DNA of 64,000 bases from Ascaphus truei (lineage: Eukaryota > Chordata > Amphibia > Anura > Ascaphidae): contig CM071570.1 of assembly GCA_036426205.1 (NCBI GenBank), positions 140,015,048-140,079,047 on the forward strand, written 5' to 3'. A model generated the notes under the pieces. The model ran no database searches, was not told the DNA's origin, and saw only the letters and a program-made list of their open reading frames with translations. The translations under genes and the position numbers were made by a program. Of this stretch, positions 55,643 to 64,000 are shown piece after piece. Numbering within the stretch: the first letter of the stretch is position 1; the number at the start of each line of letters is the position of its first letter.

Positions 55643-56578
55643 TGTAACGCCTGTATGCCCGCAGACCTGGCCAGTCCCCAGTACTGAGGTGGGTAAGGGT
55701 ATAACACGCACCCACAGCAGTGAGGGTGTGCCCAGAGTGTGGTAGTTGCGTTGCCGGGCCTGGTGAGTAAGGGTTAACGTTATACTTGCTGAGTCCGGGG
55801 TGCCAGAAGTCAGAAGGTATTGTCCAAGAGCCAGAGTCCAGGGTAGTGATGTCCGAAAGCCAGGGTTCAAGGGCAGGAGAAGGAAGCGTAGTCAAAGTCC
55901 AAAGCAGGCTTCAAGTTCAAACCAAGGGAATCCAAACAGGGGCAGGGACAGGAACCAGTGCTGAAACAGACAAGGGAGCTAGGCATAGACACTGCACACA
56001 CAGGAGCTACAGGGAAGCTATGCAGAGCAAGGAAAGAGAGGACAGACTGGGGTTATAAAGGAGGGAGGACAAATAGCAGGAAGGGGTGGAGCAGGGGTTT
56101 GTCTGGGAGCTTGCAGGGATAGGTGTGAGAGAGCAGGGGAGGAGACATGGAGGTAATCTAGGGTAATAGCCTGCAACCTATGGGGGGCGGAGCCCGTGCC
56201 TGGGGAGGGTTGGTAAGTAGAGCGAGTGCGCGCGCCCTCTGTAACACAGTCACGTGCGCGCGAGTACCAGAGCGTGGGGGAAGCATCGCGGAGGAGGTGC
56301 TCGGCTGGGGAGTATGAGATAGAGAAGGAGTGGAGGAACAAGGTAGGGAAACATAGATACGCCGAGGGGCGTGAGTCCCCTGTTGGGACACCAGGGACCG
56401 GGAACGCGCGCGCACAGTGAGGGGATCGCGCATGCGTGCAAACCGCGAACCGGAGCGTGCTGACCGCGCCGTGAGGGAAGGAGGCAGAGATTGGGAAGGC
56501 ACGGGAATGGAAGGGTTAGCTGGCGGAACCAAGGTGACGGGGACATGCTGGGAAGAGCGATTCCCCCGATCCGTTACA
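55643..56578 (-). repeat. Chromovirus 5' LTR
   Basis: 936 bp, TG...CA, partner of 50491-51442. Gag starts at its inner boundary, leaving almost no leader; this arrangement is seen in self-priming chromoviruses, but I did not establish the primer site. Confidence 0.88.
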
Positions 56579-56583
56579 ATAAG

Positions 56584-57005
56584 TGTGTAATTCTAGGACT
56601 TATTTAAATACAAGATGAGTGCTGACTCATTTCAATGTGAGGTCACAATAATGGGTAACTTTATCTAGCCACACTAACAACAGGATAACTCAACTCAATG
56701 TCAATTTATAGTGGTTATAAATATGTCACTTGTGTTCAGTAACAAACTGCTCAAGTCATACTGCATATTTTACCACACTAGCAGCAGGAAAACACAGCTG
56801 AAATTTCAATATTTGAAATGTTACAAAGTACAGTATGTCCTTTGTGTTTATATAACAAATTGTTTAAGTCAGACCATATATTTAGCCAGCATATATAGAA
56901 TGAGCTTATTGTAATAAAGTGTCCTTAGCAATATTACATATACCATTTCTCTGTTTCCTTTTTTAAGCTCAAATAGCCAGCTGTGCTATATAGAAAAGTG
57001 ATAGG
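56584..57005. repeat. Degenerate tandem repeat, about 115-bp period
   Basis: 'acaacaggataactcaactcaatg', 'cagcaggaaaacacagctgaaatt' and 'taacaaattgtttaagtcagacc' belong to recurring units from 56660 to 56890, each with CACTNG/AACAAACTG-like words. Non-coding. Confidence 0.45.
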
Positions 57006-57021
57006 AAATGGTGTTTGTAAT

Positions 57022-57411
57022 CTATCGGTTATACCGAATTCGCCATATAAATTCTATCAAAAGTTTCATCAGACTGGTGGAACATTTCAGTAAAGTTGTT
57101 TCCCATGACTTATGGAATGTCTCATCTAGATTATGGTGGGAAGGTGCTAGATTCACCCTTAAGCCTCTAGGTATTAAATCAGATGCTATGTAGTTTTCAA
57201 GATATGCTATTTCCCACCATATTTTTGTTTGTTGTTTTAAAGCCTTATCCAAATTGTTGAAATAGCTTTTAATGTCCTTACTATTAGTTCCTATATTCAG
57301 TACATTCTCTAATGAGAAAACGTTGGAGGCGTCTGTCTTCCATATGTCAAAATCAGGTTTGGTGGACAAAAACCCTGCCATAAGTGAGATATAGCTAAGG
57401 CTACTAGACAA
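57022..57411 (-). pseudogene. PLE N-terminal domain fragment
   Basis: 129-codon minus-strand frame: SKDIKSYFNNLDKALKQQTK, IWWEIAYLENYIASDLIPRG, LRVNLAPSHHNLDETFHKSW, LLKCSTSLMKLLIE. It aligns with the PLE N-terminal domain of 25590-26110 through WW-I--LENYI-S-xIPRGLRV. The open frame spans the block, but no RT follows in the minus direction, so this is an isolated 5' piece. Confidence 0.65.
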
Positions 57412-57835
57412 CTGTAAATATATGGTGATGAACTAATCACTCAGCTTAGACTTTTACAAGAGAATTAGATACACATGTGTATGTGTTAGCGATACATACT
57501 AGGGAACTAGTGGGTAGAAGAGGGAACTGGGTTCTGGATAATGTTAAGGAGATGTTACCTGCTGCTCACCTATTACCAGTTAGATATTTGAGTCATCTAT
57601 CTTCCATATGTCAAAATCAGGTTAGTGGACAAAAACCCTACCATGAGGAAAGTATAGCTATAGCTACTAGACAACAGTAGATATATGGCAATAAACTAAT
57701 CACTTTGCTTAGATCTTTTACAAGAGCACTAGATACAAATATATGTTTGTGATAACTTCTGGGAAGCTTGTAGGTAATGAAGAGAACTAAGTTCCGGACG
57801 CAATATTAAAGAAATGTTACCTGCTGCTCATCTAT
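57338..57835. repeat. Two-unit tandem duplication, about 260 bp
   Basis: CTTCCATATGTCAAAATCAG, TAGCTACTAGACAAC, TTTTACAAGAG and ATGTTACCTGCTGCTCA occur in order at 57338-57570 and 57600-57830. Confidence 0.75.
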
Positions 57836-57859
57836 ACAAGTCAATGAACCCCTCATCAA

Positions 57860-59167
57860 AAAACCCTGTTCAAAGAATCGTTCTGATGGCTCTTCAATCG
57901 TAGTGAGGTCTTCAGTGAAGGGGAGGTAAAGCGTCTGGTGGATGAAATCAGCGATGCTAATGATGAGCGGTGTGCAGCAATGGTCAAGATTGTTCTGGAG
58001 AAGAGTCATAATATGACAGTATCTGAGACCAGCATCAGGCTGATGAGACACCAATTGGGCTGGACATATGGATGTGTCAAATAAGTGTTTGACTGTAATA
58101 CTGCAATAGTATTGATCTTGGAAGTGTAAAGCTGCTTGTTACAGCACTGTACAGAGCTGTACCCAATGTGGTGCACTGTACAGTAGTTCCTAGAATGACA
58201 GAACAGGGTTTATGATTAATGTAGTGCAGTGCAGTATTGTACAGTACAGGTAAAGTGTTGTAGGCAAAAGTGTGGTTTTACTGTACCTGTAAAATTCTTC
58301 CTTGTCATTACAGAGATTATCCTATGATAAGGGAGCCCAACAAGATTAAAAGAGTGGACCAAGCACGGGCATGGATCGACAGTGGTGAGACTTTTCAGGA
58401 TGTTATCTTTTCTGTTGAGAACTGTAGCTCTAGAGAGATTTGCCACTTATGCCTTCCGCAAAAAAAAAAAACGCATTTCCCTGAAGTTGCGGCCCAAGCA
58501 CCCACTGAAGATGCATGTGTGGGGTGCTATCTCTAGATGTGTACCAGGTTGCATAGTGATATTTTAAGGTACTGTACAGTAATGCACAAAGTCACATGCT
58601 GTAGCATTATGTACTGTACTAGTGTATTCTGTACCATAATGTATAGTATTTTAATCATTTTTTCTTCTCTTGATCCACGAATCATGGATAAAGTGATTTT
58701 CCAAGAGCTAATTGTCACCCATATTGTTAAATACATTAGGCATGATTTCCCATCTGGTGGTCACCAGTTCTTCCAGGACAATGACCCAAAAGATACCGCC
58801 TCAACTGGCTATATTCTTGCTAGCGGGATCAACTGGGTGAAAACGCCGCTGAGTAAGTGCTCCAGTGTACAGTAACTGTTTCTCATTGTTTAAAACGGTT
58901 TTGATAATTTCTATTAATTCGCCAATTTTTTTCCCTACCATTCCAGATCACCAGATTTGAACCTCATAGAACTTGTGTGGCATGCTCGCTCTGAAGGATC
59001 ATCTAAGAAAGGTTGTGAATGGGCCAACAAGGAGGAACTAGTAAAAAGAATAAAGAGTTTCTGGAGAGACATACTCACGGTACAAAAATGCAACAACTAC
59101 ATTAATAATATATGAGGCATTTTGCCCATTCTCTTAGAGCATCATGGGAATGTGACCGGCATGTAGT
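57860..59167 (+). pseudogene. Tc1/mariner transposase with introns (copy B)
   Basis: Relative of 12453-13261. Exons: about 57915-58070 (EVKRLVDEISDANDERCAAM, TVSETSIRLMRHQLGWTYG), the C-terminal half of the helix-turn-helix domain, absent in copy A; 58314-58567 (YPMIREPNKIKRVDQARAW, FQDVIFSVENCS, KMHVWGAISRC); 58679-58852 ([33 protein letters not shown]); 58948-59167 (SPDLNLIELVWH, then FWRDILTVQKCNNYI). The first catalytic box FTDE has become FSVE, DPKHT is DPKDT, and there are frameshifts at an A-run (58461-58471) and at the last junction. Introns sit at the same places as in copy A (acceptors ttacag and ttccag, donor GTAAGT). Dead copy. Confidence 0.75.
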
Positions 59168-59595
59168 AAGGTACAGTATAGGTAAGCATGGAACTGACAG
59201 GAAGCAGTTTAAATGTTAGCCTTTCAGTAAAGTTAATCTTATGTTATCATTTAATGTCTGTGCTTATTCTCCCCTTTTTATATTTTATATACCGTATGTA
59301 TTTAGATTCGACATCTGTGTATTACCTACTATTAGAAAACATGTATTCTGAATTACAGGTACAGAAACTAACAGTTTATTCATTTTCTGTGGATGTTAAT
59401 ACTGTTAATCAGTCAAGGCTTTCAATACACTAATCCTGCAGCCATTTTTAATCTTTCACAGGAGAGGCAGCTTTTCTAGAAGGGGAGGGGGGGGATGTCC
59501 AAGTTTATTGTCCTGTTTGCATAACAACAGTTAATGGTTTGGCCTAATCCTCCTCTCTCAATGACAAAAAGAAATATGCTTGCTTTTAGTGCCCC
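59168..59595. other. 3' flank of Tc1 copy B
   Basis: Includes CTCTCTCAATGACAAAAAG (59560-59578), a word also in both inverted repeats of copy A (11650-11670, 13700-13717), so this is probably the start of the right terminal repeat. Confidence 0.45.
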
Positions 59596-59768
59596 CATGG
59601 AATTAAAAGCCCCTTATTAGCTGCATAAAGTAATGTAGCTATCATTTACACCCAGTGACTCAGCTAAACTATATGGAATGAAAACCCCCTAAGAAGATGC
59701 ATACAGTACTGTAGCTGTTGTTTACACCCGGTGACTCAGCTAAACCCCATGGAATTAAAAGCCATGTC
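59595..59768. repeat. 76-bp tandem repeat, 2.2 units
   Basis: Units start ATGGAAT at 59597, 59673 and 59749 and share TACACCC-GTGACTCAGCTAAAC. Confidence 0.8.
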
Positions 59769-59784
59769 TAAAGTCTAAACGTGA

Positions 59785-60690
59785 CAGTGCATACAAAAAG
59801 CAAACAAATAGTGCATAAATCCCACCAGCTGCCAAAACAAAGGTAACTCTGACTACCCTAGCCAGATTAGATATGCAAGACAAAATGTTACCAAACGGCG
59901 CTAGCAGAACACAATATTAGTGTTAATAAATCAAATAATATCAGTGTCGAATACTACCAGAAAGTCTTTGGTAAATAGCAATTCCAGGTAAGTCCAAACA
60001 TATGATGACTCCAAAGTTGATCAATTCGGGGGTACCGCATATGTGGAAAGAAAAACAGAACAATATAGTGCAACACTGTTATGATACCAGACAGATTAGC
60101 AAGAGAAAGGGGATGGTTAGACCCCAGAGAAAATACTTGTGCAAGATAGTGAGTAAAACAAAAGTACATTTAATATACAAAGACAGTTAAAAACAGCTCC
60201 TCTCCCCACGGTGTCAAGCGGCAGTTAGAATCCTACTTACTGGACCCAAATAGGACATGCGCATTGGAAATCTCATATAGTTGGAAATCGCCTTTGGCAA
60301 ACATCAGCTACTCTTGGGGCTCTGGCGTAGCGCCTCTCAGACCTGCTGGGGCGTGCTGAACCTCCGGCTCGCTGGTGCTCATTCCGGCTGCCTTCCCTCT
60401 AATTGGTGTGCCATTCCCAATCCCCCGGGTGTCCGCAAGCCTCTCTCGCGAGAGCGGATGGTGTATCTGCAGCTTACATCCAGGTATGACGTCACGGGAG
60501 GTCCCAGGTTCGTTAGGAGAGAGTGCACATAGATGCACCTCTGTTGGATACACGTGGGAGTAGGGCAAGCACCACCCTACGCATTTCATGGATCCTTCCG
60601 CTACTTCAGGGGTATGGAAATTAGATCCGGTTGTGGTTTTAAATAGTCCCATCAATTACCATCATGATACTATACACATGTGATATCACT
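59785..60690 (-). repeat. PLE-like 3' end fragment
   Basis: Contains AAGTACATTTAATATACAAAG, a CpG-rich core with TCTCGCGAGAGCGG, and a decayed hammerhead-like motif at 60575-60610. It separates Tc1 copy B from the forkhead fragment and is therefore a later insertion. Confidence 0.5.
60575..60610 (-). ncRNA. Decayed hammerhead-like motif
   Basis: Minus strand CCTGAAGTAGCGGAAGGATC, CATGAAATGCGTAGGG. Both boxes are present with one or two changes; stem II (GCGGA/GGATCC region) pairs only partly. Confidence 0.4.
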
Positions 60691-60694
60691 TTGG

Positions 60695-60875
60695 GAAACA
60701 GAACCTATGTTTACTTCACACTACCTGCACATGTTAACCTCTAAATTAAAACTTAACCTTACAAATATCTGCTTCTAATTTGCATATATATACAAAAACA
60801 TAGTCAGAGATTTGTATTACAGAGTATTACTATGTTTTACAGAGTTGATGTATATACACAATGCTAGTACCAATT
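60695..60875. other. AT-rich DNA, no feature
   Basis: Follows (minus sense) the truncation point of the forkhead fragment; not related to the 3' part of copy A. Confidence 0.35.
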
Positions 60876-60879
60876 TAAA

Positions 60880-61220
60880 TTGTTGAATCCCAAACTAAGT
60901 ATGTTGGGTACTTGATCAAATAGCCATATTTCTCTGCTAAAGTCGCCCTCTTATCTGTTCCAGCATTAGTTGCAGAAAATATTAAATATGCATAACTGCA
61001 GTCAGGTCTAGTATAAGGACTTGACATGATGTACTGTTCATTGTATGTCCATTCAGCAATTGCGCAGGCATAGCAACGTAGAATAATTTCCACCACATTA
61101 TGTTTTGATATTTTAATGTGAAACACCTAAATTTGATAACGTCTTCAGCGACCAAGGTCAATTAATAATGGATCACTGTAATGGACACTCTTTTTATCTG
61201 TTTTTTTAAGCACCTACACA
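60880..61220 (-). pseudogene. Forkhead-domain fragment (copy B)
   Basis: Minus strand: MSSPYTRPDCSYAYLIFSAT, NAGTDKRATLAEKYGYLIK (61030-60915), the first third of a forkhead domain (RPPYSYAYLI--AI---P-KRLTLAEIY). It shares with copy A the unusual PDCSYA in place of PPYSYA. Upstream non-coding sequence also matches copy A (AGACGTTATCAAATTTAGG and AACAGATAAAAA at 61125-61205 against 9420-9515). Homology stops at about 60915, before the NFPFY segment, so the gene is truncated. Confidence 0.7.
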
Positions 61221-61319
61221 TTGACTACCCACTACCCACTGTATAGACTTTGCAAAGAGATTCACTTTTTTCGCGGACACGTGCAGAACTGCAAACTTAC
61301 AAATCAGAATCCAGGTAAT

Positions 61320-61390
61320 CAGCTACGGTCAGGGCCGCCAACAAAAATCATGGGGCCCAGGACAAATGGATGGAGCATATCGCACCTGTA
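61320..61390. other. Repeat fragment at the CR1 border
   Basis: TCAGGGCCGCCAACAAAAAT and TGGGGCCCAGGACAAATGG look like an interspersed-repeat end; family not identified. Confidence 0.3.
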
Positions 61391-61882
61391 CTGCGTGTAC
61401 TGATTGATCTGTGTGGATGATTGAAGTGCTGATTGGTTAAAGTATGTGCAGTTAGAACCAGAAGGAAAGGGAAGTACTGGGTATACTAGCAGGGGTGGCT
61501 GTTTTTGGGGAGTGTGCAGTGGGTTAATCTATTTTTAAAGTGTGCTGTAATTTGAAGCCTGTAACTTTCCCCCCCCCCTTTCTCCTGCCTGAGGCAGAGT
61601 GGGCGTGGTTGGTTAATTGGCTGGCCTAACACACCTGCAGTGGGTGGGATTAGTTAATTGATAACCTAACACACCTGGTGCGTGTCCCTATTTAAATAGA
61701 GGCTTCTAACGAATCCTGAGCTTGTGTGTACTGATTGATCTGTGTGGTTGATTGAAGTGCTGGTTGGTTAAAGTGTGTGCAGTTAGAACCAGAAGCAGTT
61801 TGAACAAGGAAGCAGTTAAACAAGGTATAGTTTATTGAAGTACAGTTTACTGTTAGTACTTCTAAACTTCATAGTTGCTAGA

Positions 61883-62895
61883 ATGAGCAGGATTGAAAAT
61901 GCCACTCAATGCACATCTTGCCACATGTATGTGCACTTGGAGCAGCTGTTCCAAGGAGCATACCGCTGTGAGAAGTGTGAGCAGGTGGTCTCTTTAGAAT
62001 CAGAGATTGCTGATCTGAAGAGGCAACTTGCAATATTGAGGGACATTGGCAATCTTGAAAGGGAATTAGAGCTCACTGAGCAGGCTCTTGCTTCGACTAG
62101 TGGTGCAGATGGTGGCGCTTTTAGTGAGGAGCAGGTAGGTAGCTTAGTTGCTGTTAGTGAGGAGCAGGTAGGTAGCTGGGTGACAATTAGAAGGGGAAGC
62201 AGGGGCAATAGGGAGAGGCAGGTCGTTTCTGAGCTGACACATCCCAATAGATTTGCCATCTTGAGTGAAGATATTGGGAATGTTGGGGCAGAAATGGCAA
62301 GGCTGGGGGATACTAATTCCTCTAGCAGCCAGGGGAATAGTTCCTCCAGCACAGTGGGGACTCAGGATGCTCAGATGCATAGAAAGATTGTGGTGGTAGG
62401 GGACTCCATTATTAGGAAGGTAGATAGGGCAATCTGTTGCCAGGACCGCATGAACCGAACAGTTTGTTGTCTCCTGGGTGCTCGGGTTCGGCACATTGCG
62501 GATCGGGTAGACAGATTGTTGGGGGGGGGGCTGGGATTGACCCGGCGGTCTTGGTACATGTTGGCACCAATGATAAAGTTACAGAAAGATGGAGGGTCCT
62601 AAAAAATGATTACAGGGATCTAGGCCAAAAGCTTAAGGCAAGGACCTCCAAGGTAGTATTTTCTGAAATACTACCAGTGCCATGCGCTACCGCAGGGAGA
62701 CAGTCAGAGATCAGGGAGGTTAATGCATGGCTAAGAAAGTGGTGTAGGAAGGAGGGGTTTGGGTTTTTAGAGCACTGGGACTCCTTTTCTGAGAGGTGCC
62801 ATCTATATTCTAGGGATGGATTGCACCTCAATGAAGAGGGATCTTCTGTGCTAGGGGGGAGAATGCTAAAAAGGTTGGAGGAGATTTTAAACTAG
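61883..62895 (+). pseudogene. CR1 ORF1: zinc-finger and SGNH esterase domains
   Basis: Starts MSRIENATQCTSCHMYVHLE (the upstream Met at 61835 is also in frame). Residues 10-40 carry C-x2-C and C-x2-C pairs (CTSC, CEKC) of the CR1 ORF1 zinc domain, followed by a coiled segment (SLESEIADLKRQL). The second half is an SGNH hydrolase: VVVGDSIIR (nucleophile Ser, about 62390), VHVGTNDK (Asn block, about 62560), DGLHLNEEG (Asp-His block, about 62815). A frameshift at the G10 run 62521-62530 moves the esterase to another frame, which then runs to a stop at 62895. All three blocks are intact, so a homopolymer error is possible. The 48-bp region around 62110-62180 holds a duplicated SEEQVGS unit. Confidence 0.85.
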
Positions 62896-63120
62896 GATGG
62901 AGGGGGAAGGGGAATGAAACAGATGATGAACTAAATGGAATAGAGGCGGATACAAGGTGGTATGGAGGTAGAATGGGGGCAAGTGCAAGTTTGACAAGCA
63001 GTGAAATACCCATAGTAAATAGAGATAATACTAGAAAACTTCTAAAGACTAAACCAAGTGGGAGCAGAAAGGAAGGAGCAGATAAGATAATAGTACAGGC
63101 TGAAAAAAAAACTTAAATGC

Positions 63121-64000
63121 ATGCTTGCTAATGCAAGAAGCCTGACAGATAAAATGGGGGAGCTTGAATTAATAGCGACAAGGGAGCAGTATGATATCAT
63201 AGGCATTACTGAAACATGGTGGGATGAAACTCATGACTGGACAGTTAATTTAAAGGGGTATTCTCTTTTTCGGAAGGATCGAACAAATAGAAGGGGAGTT
63301 GGAGTATGTCTATATGTTAAACCAGATCTAAAACCTATATACATTCTAACTTATAAGGATGATGTCTATGAAGGGAATGATGAAAATGTAGAGACCTTGT
63401 GGATAGAAATTAGCAGTGGAGGTAAAAGTATAAAGAAAATGTTTGTGGGAATATGCTATAAACCACCAAATATCTGTGAGATTGAGGAAGCTAAAATACA
63501 TTTGCAAATGGAGAAGGCATCAAAACTGGGTCATGTTTGCATAATGGGGGATTTTAATTATCCAGACATAGACTGGGGCAATGAAATTAGCGTTACAACA
63601 AAAGGAAACAGGTTTTTGGGGGTGCTTAAAGATAATTATATGACCCAAATTATTGAGGAACCAACCAGGAGAGGGGCAGTTCTGGATTTGGTCATATTAA
63701 ACAATGTAGAAGAATAACAAATATTCAAATCCTGGAACATTTGGGTAACAGTGATCATAACATGGTCTCATTTGAAATAAATTATCAATAAACAGATTAC
63801 TTGGGTTCAACAAAGACTTTAAACTTTAGAAAGGCAGACTTTAATAAACTGAGGTCTAATCTAGTAGTAATACAATGGGATGATGTTTTTGCAGGGAAAA
63901 ATGTAGAAGATAAATGGGTAGTCTTTAAAACATTGTTAGAAAAGCACACTTATCAGTGTATACCCTTGGGTAATAAGTATAAAAGAAATAAGTCAAAACC
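63121..64000 (+). pseudogene. CR1 ORF2: endonuclease domain, window-truncated
   Basis: APE-like endonuclease that nicks target DNA: MLANARSLTDKMGELELIA, DIIGITETWWDET (catalytic Glu), YSLFRKDRTNRRGVGVCLYV, FVGICYKPPN, HVCIMGDFNYPDIDW (catalytic Asp and Asn), then, after a one-base shift near 63712, LGNSDHNMVSFEI (catalytic Asp-His). A following segment LNFRKADFNKLRS and WVVFKTLLEK is the linker towards RT. The RT lies beyond the window. Confidence 0.88.

Larger units (their letters stand above)
50491..56578 (-). mobile_element. Ty3/gypsy chromovirus with two LTRs
   Basis: 6.09-kb element on the minus strand: LTRs at 56578-55643 (5') and 51442-50491 (3'), both TGTAAC...TTACA on the plus strand. 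Flanks GTAAG (50486-50490) and ATAAG (56579-56583) are a 5-bp duplication with one change. A polypurine tract AAGGGGGGGGA touches the 3' LTR at 51443. Gag, protease, RT, RNase H, integrase and chromodomain follow in gypsy order. Several frame breaks and lost catalytic residues show it is inactive. Confidence 0.92.
61391..64000 (+). mobile_element. CR1-type LINE, 5' part
   Basis: Non-LTR retrotransposon with a 5' untranslated region, ORF1 and the start of ORF2, running off the window. The 5' region has a 67-bp direct repeat (TGTACTGATTGATCTGTGTGG...AGTTAGAACCAGAAG) at 61397-61463 and 61730-61796. Most LINE copies are 5'-truncated; this one keeps its 5' end. Confidence 0.88.

Noticed and set aside
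62390..62895. Host esterase gene
   Set aside because: SGNH domain directly after a CR1-type zinc domain and before a CR1 endonuclease; it belongs to LINE ORF1.

Overview
The window is vertebrate nuclear DNA, most like an amphibian (probably frog) genome. The evidence is the mixture of mobile elements: Penelope-like elements (PLEs), Tc1/mariner, hAT, Tigger/pogo and Harbinger-type DNA transposons, a chromodomain Ty3/gypsy element, a CR1 LINE, and a SINE of the 'ttgggcaagtcact' type. Caecilian, lungfish or another large vertebrate genome cannot be excluded. I find no intact single-copy host gene, no tRNA or rRNA gene and nothing prokaryotic. Almost every long reading frame is a piece of a mobile element or a by-product of skewed composition.

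Layout. 1-3.2 kb: decayed gypsy pol (minus strand) split by an LTR-like insertion and a MITE. 3.5-8.3 kb: Tigger-type MITE, solo LTR with a perfect 5-bp target duplication, a foldback hairpin, a SINE, and one end of a hAT-like MITE. 9.4-14.4 kb: a forkhead-domain (FOX) pseudogene beside a Tc1/mariner element that has long inverted repeats and an intron-bearing transposase gene. 14.4-20.9 kb: two copies of a 1-kb repeat around a 4-kb compositional island (CpG/GT-rich, then 2.1 kb of almost pure pyrimidine), ending at a 34-base N gap. 20.9-26.1 kb: a long PLE (minus strand) cut by a 500-bp tandem array, a Tigger-like fragment and a hAT MITE. 26.4-28.0 kb: a classic intronless Tc1 element. 28.2-30.3 kb: three large inverted repeats in a row. 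30.3-33.9 kb: PLE 3' ends with a GIY-YIG endonuclease and hammerhead-like motifs. 34.5-37.9 kb: a Harbinger-like element with nested insertions. 38-44 kb: mostly old repeats plus a second Tc1 copy. 44.4-46.8 kb: an LTR element with a gag-like frame only. 47-50.5 kb: SINE, minisatellite and PLE end split by a hAT MITE. 50.5-56.6 kb: a two-LTR chromovirus. 57-61.2 kb: PLE fragments, a second intron-bearing Tc1 copy and, 1.7 kb from it, a second forkhead fragment. 61.4-64 kb: the 5' half of a CR1 LINE running out of the window.

Two observations stand out. First, forkhead-domain sequence occurs twice (9.5 kb plus strand, 61 kb minus strand), with shared 5' non-coding sequence, each time within about 2.3 kb of the same intron-bearing Tc1-like transposase. 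This may be a transposon that captured a FOX gene, or a duplicated FOX pseudogene locus. Second, at least six PLE-like ends carry the motif CTGANGA-hairpin-GAAACGCGT or decayed versions. In two of them the hairpin arms differ in sequence but still pair, which points to a hammerhead-ribozyme-like RNA. Many frameshifts sit in homopolymers, so some 'pseudogene' calls may be assembly errors.
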